A DNA stretch of 45,759 nt, from the NCBI GenBank assembly GCA_003353845.1, contig PIVT01000001.1:1-45759 (forward strand), written 5' to 3'. Source of the DNA: Pseudomonadota bacterium (GTDB taxonomy: Bacteria; Myxococcota_A; UBA9160; JADFDR01). Below are positions 1 through 8,535 of this stretch, in pieces; positions within the stretch are counted from its first letter, which is position 1, and each line of letters starts with the position of its first letter. The notes under the pieces are model-generated. The model saw only the letters and a list, made by a program, of their open reading frames with translations, had not been told where the DNA came from and did not search any database. Made by a program: the position numbers and the translations under genes.

Positions 1-264
1 GACTGGATCTCTGCTGCATCTTTTGCATAAATGGTATATGCTAACCTGTATGAACGCCCAGCGAGAAATTTGGGAAGCCTCCATGGATGAAATTGAGCAG
101 GTGCGTGAAGTGCATCCCGAACTCGTGACGCATGTTGGCCCGCCTTGCGTCACACGCAATGGGTTGATTCGTCCGCGCTGCACCGAGGGTACACACTTCT
201 GTGGCGTTCCTGTGTGGAAAACTTTCCCAGACATCGCCCGAAAAATATGAGCTGCGGAGAAACC
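1..264. other. Upstream segment without a supported gene
   Basis: Short overlapping reading frames occur on both strands here, but none shows a recognisable domain, a good ribosome binding site or a sensible codon pattern. I treat this as the 5' region of the gene that starts at 265. It is AT-richer between about 20 and 60, where a promoter could sit, but I cannot assign -35 and -10 boxes with confidence. Confidence 0.4.
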
Positions 265-1026
265 ATGGCGCTTGCCTTGCAAAGATCCTCACGTTCCCTT
301 TTGACTCTACTTGTTTTTTGGGCAGCTATTTTTCTCGCGCCACTGGCTGGTGCTGAAAGCGAGGAGGCGACCCCACCTGCAACCGAGGAAAAGGCGTTGG
401 CCTTTCCCGTCGAAGGCCTTTGGTACGTCCTCATTCATTACACCGATGATCACGCGGTCGATCCAGCGGCCTGGCGCTGGGAGGATCATTTGTGGTCCAT
501 TACAAGCGAAGATCAGAAACTGAGTTGGCGCGATTTCCCCATTGTTATTTTTGATGACAAGACGGGGCGTTTCGAACGCATCGGGCCCAACCCCTTGTCC
601 AAAGTGGGTGGTGCCTGGGAGCCCAACGCGGGGCAGTTGGAAAATATTGGTGTGGGTCTGATGGTGAATGAGCGCGGTGCGCAAACCAAACGCCTGAAGG
701 CGGCTTCGCGGGAGAACGGAACGAGCCACATCCTCTGGGAGTCTCAAGCCCCGGCCCCCGCGACCTCCGCTTCCATGGTGACCTTTTCCAGTACCTGGCG
801 CATCGAGAAGCGAGAGGGCATGCCCCTCTTCTCCTGGAACGACTCGTTGGACTCGGGGCGCGCGGAATCCATGGAGGGGCGCACGGAATTCCGCTGCGAG
901 CGGGTCGATGAGAAGGGCGTGGTGCACGGCAATTTCGATCGAGACGGAGTTCGCCACGGGCGTTTTCGCATGTATCCCTCCGGCGACGTCCAGCCCTTGA
1001 AAAAGAAGAAGAAAAGCTTTTTCTGA
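265..1026 (+). CDS. Secreted or periplasmic protein of unknown function
   Basis: A 253-residue protein that I do not recognise. The reading frame is open upstream to 145, but the ATG at 265 is preferred: a GGAG lies five bases before it, and it places a classic signal peptide at the N-terminus (basic QRSSRS, a hydrophobic stretch to about residue 25, then an APLAGA-type cleavage site). The mature part is rich in Trp and charged residues. Near the C-terminus it has a short stretch resembling a MORN-type motif (DGVRHGRFRMYPSG), and it ends in a run of five lysines followed by SFF. It stands alone, with about 160 bases to the aminotransferase downstream. Export is a reasonable inference; the function is unknown. 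Confidence 0.7.
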   Translation: MALALQRSSRSLLTLLVFWAAIFLAPLAGAESEEATPPATEEKALAFPVEGLWYVLIHYTDDHAVDPAAWRWEDHLWSITSEDQKLSWRDFPIVIFDDKTGRFERIGPNPLSKVGGAWEPNAGQLENIGVGLMVNERGAQTKRLKAASRENGTSHILWESQAPAPATSASMVTFSSTWRIEKREGMPLFSWNDSLDSGRAESMEGRTEFRCERVDEKGVVHGNFDRDGVRHGRFRMYPSGDVQPLKKKKKSFF

Positions 1027-1184
1027 CCCCATAGGCTTCTAGGAAAAATCTAATTCCTGTGGCATGGACACCCAGGCGGGCTCGCTGTATTTTTTGCCGC
1101 GGTGAGATGGGGATCTGTCGCACGATGCAAGCTCTCTCTCGCCCTTGTTCCCAGCAAATCACTCAGTAACGAACTGGACCCCAC

Positions 1185-2534
1185 ATGACCTCCATCAAAC
1201 AAACTTCAGCTGCCTCTCTTAATCCCCTCGCCCAAGGCTTGAACGAGACCTTGGAAAAGGTCGCGTCCCCGGTTTACGCCATGCTCTCGGGCTTGGGGCG
1301 CCGCCTGTATTTTCCCAAGGGCATCCTTTCTCAAGGTGCCGAGGCCAAGGCCAAGGGCAAGCGTTTCAACGCCACGGTAGGCATTGCCACCGAGAAGGGC
1401 GGGCCCATGTACTTGGAATCGATGCAGAGTTTCCTCACCGGATTGGAGCCCGCGGAGGTCTACCCTTACGCGCCACCGGCGGGAAAGCCAGGCTTGCGCC
1501 AACTGTGGCGCGAAAAGATGCTGGCTGAAAATCCCTCGTTGCGCGACAAGACTTTTGGCGACCCCATTGTCACCAGCGCCATCACTCACGGTCTGGCCCT
1601 GGTGGGCGATCTCTTTGTTGAAGAAGGCGATTGCGTGTTATTGCCCGATAAACTTTGGGGCAATTACCGCCTGACTTATGAAGTCCGCTTGGGAGCCCGC
1701 TGTGAAACCTTCCCCTTCTACAATGAGGCGGGCGATGGGTTCAACGTAGAGGGCTTTGCCAGCGCCTTGACGCAAGCCGCCCAAGGGCGGGACAAGCTCA
1801 TCGTGCTGCTCAACTTCCCCAACAATCCCACGGGCTACATGCCGACGCAGGCCGAAGGCGAAGCCATGATTCAAGCCTTGGAGGCTCAAGCCAAGGCGGG
1901 CACGCACTTGGTGGTGGTCTGCGACGACGCCTACTTCGGGCTCTTCTACCACTTGGGTGGCGAGTCCATGACCGAGTCCTTGTTCGGACGACTTACAGGT
2001 TTGCACCCCAACCTGTTGGCCATTCGGTTAGACGGTGCCACCAAGGAACTCTTTGTTTGGGGCTTGCGCTGTGGCTTCCTCACCTTTGGACCGGGCGATC
2101 CCGCCAGTGCCGAGCAGGTGATCGGGGCGTTGGATACCAAGGTGCGCGGTGCCATCCGCGGTTCCATCTCCAATAGTCCGCAGCTTTCGCAGAGCTTGGT
2201 AGAAAAGGGTCTGGCTTCCAGCTCCATCGACCAGGAACGGGCCGCCAAGTGCGCGGAGTTGGGACAGCGCGCCCGGCGCGTGTTCGAGGTGGCCAATGAA
2301 GAACGCTTCCAGGAGGCCTGGACGGTGTATCCCTTCAATAGCGGTTACTTCATGTGTGTGAAATTAAAGGGGGTGGAGGCCGAAACCCTGCGCGTGCACC
2401 TGCTTGACAAGTACGAGACGGGTTTGATCGCTACAGCTAAGCACGATCTGCGAGTGGCTTTTTCATGCTTGCTGACCGAGGAAGTCGAGCCTCTCTTTGA
2501 GATTATTTACCAAGGTGTTTGCGATCTGCGATGA
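1185..2534 (+). CDS. PLP-dependent class I/II aminotransferase
   Basis: A 449-residue fold-type I aminotransferase, cytosolic. Visible family signs are the LNFPNNPTGY block (Asn contacting PLP), the VVCDDAYFGLF block (Asp to the PLP nitrogen, Tyr to O3'), the GATKELFVWGLRCGF block with the probable Schiff-base lysine at about residue 287, and an arginine near the C-terminus (HDLRVAF) suited to binding a substrate carboxylate. It resembles aromatic/aspartate aminotransferases but is longer at the N-terminus, and the substrate cannot be read from sequence. The stop codon overlaps the ATG of the next gene (ATGA at 2531-2534). This coupling to a CaiB/BaiF-type enzyme suggests that the keto acid or its CoA ester feeds a shared pathway; that link is an inference. 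Confidence 0.88.
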   Translation: MTSIKQTSAASLNPLAQGLNETLEKVASPVYAMLSGLGRRLYFPKGILSQGAEAKAKGKRFNATVGIATEKGGPMYLESMQSFLTGLEPAEVYPYAPPAGKPGLRQLWREKMLAENPSLRDKTFGDPIVTSAITHGLALVGDLFVEEGDCVLLPDKLWGNYRLTYEVRLGARCETFPFYNEAGDGFNVEGFASALTQAAQGRDKLIVLLNFPNNPTGYMPTQAEGEAMIQALEAQAKAGTHLVVVCDDAYFGLFYHLGGESMTESLFGRLTGLHPNLLAIRLDGATKELFVWGLRCGFLTFGPGDPASAEQVIGALDTKVRGAIRGSISNSPQLSQSLVEKGLASSSIDQERAAKCAELGQRARRVFEVANEERFQEAWTVYPFNSGYFMCVKLKGVEAETLRVHLLDKYETGLIATAKHDLRVAFSCLLTEEVEPLFEIIYQGVCDLR

Positions 2535-3709
2535 GTGACGCGAAGCCGGGCACATCGGGAGCGGCCGTCCGTCCTCTCGATGGCATCAAAGTGCTGGACC
2601 TCTCCCGGCTCTACCCCGGACCCTTGTGCTCTATGTACCTGGCCGATTTTGGCGCCGAGGTGCTTTGCCTGGAAGATCGCCGTTTCGAAAAAGACATCCC
2701 TGGCCTGCCCAGTGCACTGCGGAACAAACGGCACATGACGCTGAATCTCAAGCAGGAAGAGGGTCGTGAAATTTTTTTCCGGCTCTTGGAAGGCGCGGAC
2801 GTCGTGCTGGACGGTTTCCGTCCGGGCGTCTTGGATCGCTTAGGCGTTGGCTACGAGGTCGCCAAGGCACGCAATCCGCGCATCATCTATTGCGCCATCA
2901 CGGGGTACGGGCAGACGGGGCCCTATGCAGACCACGTGGGTCACGACATCAACTACATCGCGACGGCCGGCCTGCTGGACCAGACGGGCAGCGCCCCCGA
3001 CGCCCCTCCCGCCATCAGCGGGGTTCAAATCGCCGATGTGGCTGCCGGCGGCATGAGCGGTGTGATTGGCATTTTGCTGGCCTTGCAGGCGCGAGAGCGC
3101 ACGGGGCAAGGGCAATTCGTAGATATCTCCATGTTGGATGGGATCGTTGGCATGTTGGGAATGGCTGCCACCTTCAAGTGGATGCTGGGCGTCAATGTGG
3201 GGCGGGCCGATGGCATGCTGACGGGGAAGTATCCTTTCTACCGCGTCTACCGCTGTGCAGATGAGCGCTATCTATCCATCGGTGCAGTGGAAAATCGTTT
3301 CTGGCGCAATTTATGTGAGCATGTGGGCAAGCCGGAATGGACGGCGCACCAGCTTGATGACGTGAAAGTGCCCGAGATGACGGCTTTTTTTGAAGCCTAT
3401 TTTGCCCGAAAAAGTGTCGATGAATGGGTCGAGGAGCTGGGGGAGCGGAGTGTGTGCGCGGCCAAGGTGCAAAACATCGCTGAAGTGCTGGAAGATCCAC
3501 ATATTCTGGCCCGAGAGATGGTGCATGAATTTCCGGAAGATTTTGGTAAACAACCGCCAATATTGGGGATTCCAATAAAGCTCAGCGATACCCCAGGTCG
3601 AATTGAGCGCTTTCCGGCTCGGTTTGGTCAACACACCACCGAAATTCTCAAAGAAATGGGCTATCAGGATGAAGCAATAAAGGCCCTGCAAGAGAGAGGA
3701 ACGGTTTGA
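2531..3709 (+). CDS. CaiB/BaiF family III CoA-transferase, alpha-methylacyl-CoA racemase-like
   Basis: A 392-residue cytosolic enzyme of the family III CoA-transferase/racemase superfamily. The N-terminal LDLSRLYPGPLCSMYLADFGAEV block is diagnostic. The GHDINY motif (His about 138) and the aspartate in QIADVAAGG (about 169) match the His/Asp pair used by alpha-methylacyl-CoA racemases for alpha-proton exchange, so a racemase or epimerase role is more likely than CoA transfer. This is family inference, since the two activities are hard to separate by eye. The ATG at 2531 is chosen because it gives a four-base stop/start overlap with the aminotransferase. A TTG four codons earlier is also in frame. 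Translational coupling implies a joint role with the aminotransferase. Confidence 0.85.
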   Translation: MSDAKPGTSGAAVRPLDGIKVLDLSRLYPGPLCSMYLADFGAEVLCLEDRRFEKDIPGLPSALRNKRHMTLNLKQEEGREIFFRLLEGADVVLDGFRPGVLDRLGVGYEVAKARNPRIIYCAITGYGQTGPYADHVGHDINYIATAGLLDQTGSAPDAPPAISGVQIADVAAGGMSGVIGILLALQARERTGQGQFVDISMLDGIVGMLGMAATFKWMLGVNVGRADGMLTGKYPFYRVYRCADERYLSIGAVENRFWRNLCEHVGKPEWTAHQLDDVKVPEMTAFFEAYFARKSVDEWVEELGERSVCAAKVQNIAEVLEDPHILAREMVHEFPEDFGKQPPILGIPIKLSDTPGRIERFPARFGQHTTEILKEMGYQDEAIKALQERGTV

Positions 3710-3834
3710 CGCTTTGCCTTGACACCCGCCTGTTGGGCGGAGAATGTATGGTCCCGAAGTGCAAGATCTGACGCCAATGGAGTTGTGCCCACCGCGAGTG
3801 TCTATAGCGCAACCTGATTTCTTTAGTTGCCCGG

Positions 3835-3840
3835 TATAAT
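3835..3840 (+). promoter_or_regulatory. Possible -10 box before the M23 peptidase gene
   Basis: A perfect TATAAT lies in the intergenic region 3710-3851. No good -35 box is seen at 16-18 bases upstream; CTGATT around 3814 is the best available. If it is used, transcription would begin about five bases before the ATG at 3852, which would favour the in-frame ATG at 3918 as the translation start. Confidence 0.3.
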
Positions 3841-3851
3841 GATGGGGCTAC

Positions 3852-5315
3852 ATGTTGAACCGATCTGGAAGGAACGTCGTGGAACCGGCAAGACTATCCC
3901 GACTACTCAGTGCAGGCATGACCAGACGGAAGTTACAGATTTCTATCTTTGCCTTGGGACTGGGTTGCATCGCGTTGGGATGGATCTCCATGGGGAATAT
4001 CCAATCGACGTCGGGTGCCCTGAGCACAGCAGAACTCAGTGAAGAGACTTCTGTCGATACTCCCCCTGTCGCATCCCCTGCGGCCGTTGCGGAACTTAAG
4101 TTTGCCAAGAGCCGTTTTGCCGGCCCGCCCTCGCCGCCAGAGCCCTTTGGCCCACCGCTGCCGCCTGCAAAGCCACAGGTGCTTAGCGGAGTGGTCAAGG
4201 CGGGAAACTCGCTGGGCCAGTTGTTAGCCGAGCAGGGGATTTCAGCGCAGAACGTTCACCAAATTGATCGCGGAATGCGCTCGGTTTTTGATTTTCGCAA
4301 CGCCCACGCCGGAGACAAATACCGGCTGATTCTTCACAGCGACGGCTCCCTGATCGACTTCCGCTACTGGCCCGATCCCTTGGTCAGCTTCCATCTCTTC
4401 CGCAAGGGTGATCAATTTGTAGCGGAGCGCGAAGATGTTGAGTTGACACGAAGGACCGAAGCGTTGGAGGGTGCAGTTTCCAGCAGCTTCTATAATGCCA
4501 TTCGTGCTGCGGGCGAGAGCGCTCCCCTGACCAACGCGTTCACGGCGCTGTTTGCTTGGGACGTGGATTTTTCGCGGGATGTGAAGCCCGGTGACCAGTT
4601 CAAGATTCTCTACGAGCGGTTTTATCGCACGGATGATGAAGGACAGGAAATCTATGTGCGTCCGGGCCGCATCCTCGTCGCGATGTACAAGGGCGCCAAT
4701 GGTTCACACACAGCTATTCACTATGAAACAGCTAATGGGCACAGCGGATACTATCGGGCGGACGGAACTTCCATTGAACGCGAGTTCCTCTTATCGCCGT
4801 TGGAATACGGACGTGTTACGTCCAAGTACACCATGGCGCGCAAGCACCCGATTCTAAAAATAACGAGACCGCACCAGGGAATCGATTACGCAGCTCCCGA
4901 AGGCACACCGATTTGGGCTGTCGCAGATGGCACAGTCATTTCTAAAGGTCAGACCAATGGATTTGGTCGTACCGTGAAAGTGCGTCATTCCAATGGGTAC
5001 ATCTCCTATTACACGCATATGTCGCGTTATCGTACAGGGCTACATGTAGGACAACGCGTGGCACAAAAAGAACTCGTCGGGTACGTGGGGCACTCCGGCT
5101 TGGCCACTGGCCCACATGTATGTTTCCGTATCGCAAAAGATGGTCGTTACGTGGATCCCAAAAAATTGCGATCCCCAGCTGGAAAGCCCATTCCTTCAAA
5201 CGAACTCGCAGCATTTGAGTCGAAACGCAATGCACTGTTAGCGGCGTTGAACGAAACAAATGAAGGTGGCTCCGACGCCGTCGCCATGCTTTCCGAAGAA
5301 GCCACTTCTCTCTAA
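3852..5315 (+). CDS. M23 (LytM-type) peptidoglycan endopeptidase, membrane-anchored
   Basis: A 487-residue envelope protein. Residues about 27-48 form one hydrophobic segment (signal anchor), followed by a Pro-rich linker, a LysM/OapA-like region around residues 115-170, and a C-terminal M23 domain at about 330-440. The M23 signature residues are His341 and Asp345 (HQGIDY), His389 (YYTHMS) and His422 in GPHVCF. The usual second histidine of the HxH motif is Cys424. Cys can bind zinc, so this may still be an active enzyme, but I cannot exclude a degenerate regulator of amidases. The family cleaves stem-peptide cross-links in the periplasm. An alternative ATG lies at 3918 (MTRRKL), nearer the membrane segment. 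The gene is monocistronic or heads a loose run into gshA. Confidence 0.88.
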   Translation: MLNRSGRNVVEPARLSRLLSAGMTRRKLQISIFALGLGCIALGWISMGNIQSTSGALSTAELSEETSVDTPPVASPAAVAELKFAKSRFAGPPSPPEPFGPPLPPAKPQVLSGVVKAGNSLGQLLAEQGISAQNVHQIDRGMRSVFDFRNAHAGDKYRLILHSDGSLIDFRYWPDPLVSFHLFRKGDQFVAEREDVELTRRTEALEGAVSSSFYNAIRAAGESAPLTNAFTALFAWDVDFSRDVKPGDQFKILYERFYRTDDEGQEIYVRPGRILVAMYKGANGSHTAIHYETANGHSGYYRADGTSIEREFLLSPLEYGRVTSKYTMARKHPILKITRPHQGIDYAAPEGTPIWAVADGTVISKGQTNGFGRTVKVRHSNGYISYYTHMSRYRTGLHVGQRVAQKELVGYVGHSGLATGPHVCFRIAKDGRYVDPKKLRSPAGKPIPSNELAAFESKRNALLAALNETNEGGSDAVAMLSEEATSL

Positions 5316-5324
5316 CACTCCTCC

Positions 5325-5342
5325 GGCCAGGATAAGCTGGCC
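5325..5342 (+). other. Small hairpin between the M23 and glutamate-cysteine ligase genes
   Basis: GGCCAG and CTGGCC form a perfect six-base stem around GATAAG, 18 bases before the TTG start at 5361. No T-run follows, so it is not a standard intrinsic terminator. It could affect initiation of the next gene, which lacks a clear ribosome binding site. Confidence 0.35.
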
Positions 5343-5360
5343 ACACCGGTTTAATTCCCT

Positions 5361-6722
5361 TTGGACGAAGAAACTGCTCAATCCGAGAACCCCCCGCTGA
5401 CGCGGGAAGACCTGATCGCGTTTATTCGCGGTGGCGAGACTCCTCCGCAAGACTGGGTCGTGGGGACGGAGCACGAGAAGGTCGGTGTCTACAGAGAGGA
5501 TTTCGCACCCGTTCCCTACGAAGGGCCACGAGGAATTGGCGCCTTCCTCAATCGAATGGCAGAGCTGGACGGTTGGCAATTGGTGTACGAGGGTGAGAAC
5601 GTTATCGCGTTACTCAAAGAGGGCGCGAGCATCACCTTGGAACCCGGTGGGCAACTGGAACTATCGGGCGCGCCCTTGCGAACGATTCATCAAACCTGCG
5701 AAGAGTTCCACGATCATTTGAGATTGGTAAAAGAGATTTCCCACTCCTTCGGCATCATTTGGTTGGGATTGGGAATACGACCCTTACACGGCGTCGACGA
5801 CGTTCCACGCATGCCCAAAACCCGCTACGGCATTATGCGGGCCTATTTGCCGACACGCGCAAAACTGGGCGTTGAGATGATGCACCTCACAGCAACCGTG
5901 CAGGCTAATTTTGATTTTTCAGATGAAGTGGACATGCGCCGCAAGATGCAATTGGCGACAGGGGTCTCGCCGATACTCTCTGCCCTGTATGCGAACTCCA
6001 GTATCGCTGAAAAAAAAGCGACGGGATACGCCTCCCGCCGTTTGCGAATTTGGCAAGACACGGACCCTGATCGCTGCGGATTGTTGCCCTTTGTGTTCGA
6101 TCCAGATTTTGGGTACGGCGATTATGTTGACTGGGCCCTCGACGTGCCCATGTTCTTCATTGTTCGCAATGGGCAATACATTGCCCTGCAGGGAAAAACT
6201 TTTCGTCAGTTTATGTTGGAAGGGCACGGAGAGCACAGCGCCAAGGTAGGAGATTTTGAATTGCATTTGACGACACTGTTTCCTGAGGTTCGCCTGAAAC
6301 GTGTCATCGAAGTGCGAGGATGCGATGCCGTTCCGAGCCCGCTGACTTGTGCGTTGCCAGCCTTTTGGAAAGGCTTGTTGTACGATAGAGAGGCTTGTGA
6401 TGCGGCCTGGGAAGTAGTGAAGAGCTGGGAATTCGAAGAACGAGTCGAGTTTCTCATGGCAGCGGCGAAAGACGGGTTGAGTGCGCGCACGAAGCGTGGA
6501 AGCGCGAAAGACCTGGCCGCGGAACTGATTACTATTTCCAGCGCGGGGTTGCGACGAATCGCGCACGCAGGGCATGGAGAACCGGATGAGACCTCGTTTC
6601 TCGCGCCCTTGGAGGCACAAATTGCCAGCGGCAAGAGCCCTGGTGAACAGTTATTGGAAAAATGGGAAGGGGAGTGGGACCATTCGCTTCCCCGGTTGAT
6701 GGACTACGCTCGATACTGCTGA
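5361..6722 (+). CDS. gshA: Glutamate-cysteine ligase, plant/alphaproteobacterial (GCS2) type
   Basis: A 453-residue cytosolic enzyme catalysing ATP-dependent formation of gamma-glutamylcysteine, the first step of glutathione synthesis. Recognised by GTEHEKVG near the N-terminus, the LEPGGQLELSGAP block (glutamate/Mg binding), and the MPKTRYGIMRAYLP and LTATVQANFDF blocks typical of the GCS2 family found in plants and alphaproteobacteria. The length fits the family. The start is a TTG without a clear Shine-Dalgarno sequence. It is kept because the conserved LTREDL segment begins only about 12 residues later and no other start lies nearby. No glutathione synthetase gene is present in the window. 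Thioredoxin reductase about 2 kb downstream is a thematic redox neighbour, not an operon partner by sequence evidence. Confidence 0.9.
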   Translation: MDEETAQSENPPLTREDLIAFIRGGETPPQDWVVGTEHEKVGVYREDFAPVPYEGPRGIGAFLNRMAELDGWQLVYEGENVIALLKEGASITLEPGGQLELSGAPLRTIHQTCEEFHDHLRLVKEISHSFGIIWLGLGIRPLHGVDDVPRMPKTRYGIMRAYLPTRAKLGVEMMHLTATVQANFDFSDEVDMRRKMQLATGVSPILSALYANSSIAEKKATGYASRRLRIWQDTDPDRCGLLPFVFDPDFGYGDYVDWALDVPMFFIVRNGQYIALQGKTFRQFMLEGHGEHSAKVGDFELHLTTLFPEVRLKRVIEVRGCDAVPSPLTCALPAFWKGLLYDREACDAAWEVVKSWEFEERVEFLMAAAKDGLSARTKRGSAKDLAAELITISSAGLRRIAHAGHGEPDETSFLAPLEAQIASGKSPGEQLLEKWEGEWDHSLPRLMDYARYC

Positions 6723-6761
6723 TACGTTCAAGCGTCCACGCTCTTTTCGGAGGCAAGTTAG

Positions 6762-7334
6762 ATGAATTCCAAATCGCTCAGGGTTTCCTTCACGCTCGAT
6801 GAAAATGATCTGAAATATTTTCGCAGTCTTCACAAGAAGGCCAAAAAAGGGGCGCGTGATCGAGACGCGAAAGGAATCATTCAAGAAGTCGAAGCCCTGA
6901 TCAAGAAGGTTCGGAAAAAGGGTACCATGCCTACCTATTTGATTGAGGCCATTGGAATCCTTGAGTCCTTGATTAAATTGTTGCACGACAAAGAATACGC
7001 GGTGCCCAAGAGTGTTTCGAGAGATATCGTGGCGGCACTGGCTTATTTCGCTCATAACGAAGACTTGATTCCAGATGACATTCCAGTTCTCGGCTATCTC
7101 GACGATGCGATCATGATCAAGTTCATTCAAGAAGAATTGAAGGAAGAACTTTGGGCGTATGGGAAATTTACAGAATTTCGTGAGGGTGCCGAAGTTCGTC
7201 CCTGGTCGCATGTGGCCCGCGAGCGCTTACCCGGTCGGCTCGAAGAGCAACGTAAGAAGTTGAGAGCGCAGGTCAAAAAGCGAAAAGAATCTCGCGAAGA
7301 GAAACGTAAGTCCATTTTCTACCTGGGCTGGTAG
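6762..7334 (+). CDS. DUF1232 (YkvA-like) protein
   Basis: A 190-residue basic protein. The central block LIPDDIPVLGYLDDAIMI (about residues 105-122) is the signature of DUF1232, a small domain of unknown function common in bacteria. Flanking regions are strongly charged. The last 45 residues are rich in Lys, Arg and Glu, as in a helical or nucleic-acid/membrane-surface-binding tail. GGAGG lies eight bases before the ATG at 6762. The gene sits 17 bases before the receiver-domain gene on the same strand, so co-transcription is likely. No function is claimed beyond the domain assignment. Confidence 0.8.
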   Translation: MNSKSLRVSFTLDENDLKYFRSLHKKAKKGARDRDAKGIIQEVEALIKKVRKKGTMPTYLIEAIGILESLIKLLHDKEYAVPKSVSRDIVAALAYFAHNEDLIPDDIPVLGYLDDAIMIKFIQEELKEELWAYGKFTEFREGAEVRPWSHVARERLPGRLEEQRKKLRAQVKKRKESREEKRKSIFYLGW

Positions 7335-7351
7335 CACCCACCGAGGCTTTC

Positions 7352-8500
7352 ATGTCCGCGCCGGAACGTACTCGCATACTCCTTGTCGATGATGAAGAGG
7401 CTATTCTTGAAACCTTGGAGTACACCTTCGAGGACGACTACGAAGTATTAACGGCGATCAACGCACTGCGCGGTTTAGAAATTCTCGAGGCCAACGCACC
7501 CGTCGCCGTGGTGATTTCCGATCAACGCATGCCACGCATGACGGGCACCGAGTTTTTAGCTCAGGTGCTTGAGCGCTATCCCGACACGGTGCGCATTATC
7601 CTCACTGGTTTTGCAGACATGACGGCCATTATCGAAGCGATTAACGAAGGGCAGATCTACGCGTACATCCCCAAGCCTTGGGATCCTGAACAGCTAAAGC
7701 AAGTGGTGTCCAGTGCCGTCGCTCACCACGAGTTGGTGCGCGAGAATCGACGTCTGGTGGAAGATCTAGGCCGAAGCAATCTCTTGCTTGAATCGGTGAT
7801 GACTCGGTTGGTACGCGGTTGCCTCGCACTCGATGGCGCGGGCATGATTCAAGCCGCCAATCCTCCCGCGCTGCGTTACCTCGGTCTACCGATCGATGCT
7901 TGTGGCATGCTCTTGGAGGATGCACTGGCCAAGGGGAGCGCTTCTCCAGTGGCAGAGAGCGTCCGTCGCCTTCTCGATGGGGGTGCGAGTCTGTGCGAAG
8001 AACTCGATGCCAGCATTGAAGGCAAGGCACGGCGTTTGCGCATTGCTGTCGACCATTTGATGGACGGGGACGGACAGGGAATTGGCAATGTGGTCTTTTT
8101 TCGCGAGGTCTCTCATGAACCCTATCGCCGCAAGTTCGAGGGGATTCTCTCTTCCTTGTTGGGCGGGGACGAGCCTTTGCGCGAGCGCTTGGAGGAAGCC
8201 CTGACCCGGTTGCGCGTTGTCGTGGCAAATTTGAAGAGCGCTGAAATTGTCTCAGAAGGTATGATGGATTTGGAAGAAGCGGCCATGCGCGCCATGACGG
8301 CCTTGCAGAGTTGGCTCGACGTTGATAGCACCATGGCCCGGGAAGAGGCTCCCGACGTGCAACCTTTGTTGGACCGCTTACTGGAGGCTCGTCGCAGTTG
8401 GCCTCTACCCGAGGAGCTCCCCGAGCGAGTGCGCGAGTTGGAGAGCCGGGTGGAAAGCTATGGCGAATCGGGTAAGAATCCCAAGCAGCCCATACTTTAA
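7352..8500 (+). CDS. Response regulator: receiver domain plus PAS-like and helical C-terminal region
   Basis: A 382-residue cytosolic protein. Residues 8-125 form a receiver domain: acidic pocket DDEE, phospho-acceptor Asp57 in SDQRMPRMTG, the ILTGFAD block with the conserved Thr, and Lys in the PKPW motif. This resembles receivers of the RpfG/HD-GYP type, but no HD-GYP, GGDEF or DNA-binding output follows. Instead there is a PAS-like segment (about 150-260, GAGMIQAANPPALRYLG) and an alpha-helical tail with a likely coiled coil. The output is therefore probably protein-protein interaction. The gene follows the DUF1232 gene by 17 bases and precedes trxB by 35. No partner kinase is adjacent; the PAS-HisKA-receiver protein at 9557 is the nearest candidate. 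Confidence 0.82.
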   Translation: MSAPERTRILLVDDEEAILETLEYTFEDDYEVLTAINALRGLEILEANAPVAVVISDQRMPRMTGTEFLAQVLERYPDTVRIILTGFADMTAIIEAINEGQIYAYIPKPWDPEQLKQVVSSAVAHHELVRENRRLVEDLGRSNLLLESVMTRLVRGCLALDGAGMIQAANPPALRYLGLPIDACGMLLEDALAKGSASPVAESVRRLLDGGASLCEELDASIEGKARRLRIAVDHLMDGDGQGIGNVVFFREVSHEPYRRKFEGILSSLLGGDEPLRERLEEALTRLRVVVANLKSAEIVSEGMMDLEEAAMRAMTALQSWLDVDSTMAREEAPDVQPLLDRLLEARRSWPLPEELPERVRELESRVESYGESGKNPKQPIL

Positions 8501-8535
8501 AAGTGAATCTGGCTGTTTGAGCCAAGGAGAAAAAG

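Noticed and set aside
307-1162. Two minus-strand frames opposite the first secreted protein gene
   Set aside because: They lack recognisable domains and good starts. The plus-strand gene has a proper signal peptide and ribosome binding site.
3719-3747. TTGACA followed by a CCGCC/GGCGG dyad downstream of the CoA-transferase gene
   Set aside because: No acceptable -10 box lies at 16-18 bases, and the dyad lacks a T-run. It may be chance.
7641-8525. 294-codon minus-strand frame opposite the receiver-domain gene
   Set aside because: Low-complexity, Arg- and Pro-rich translation typical of an antisense frame; the plus-strand gene has a full receiver domain.
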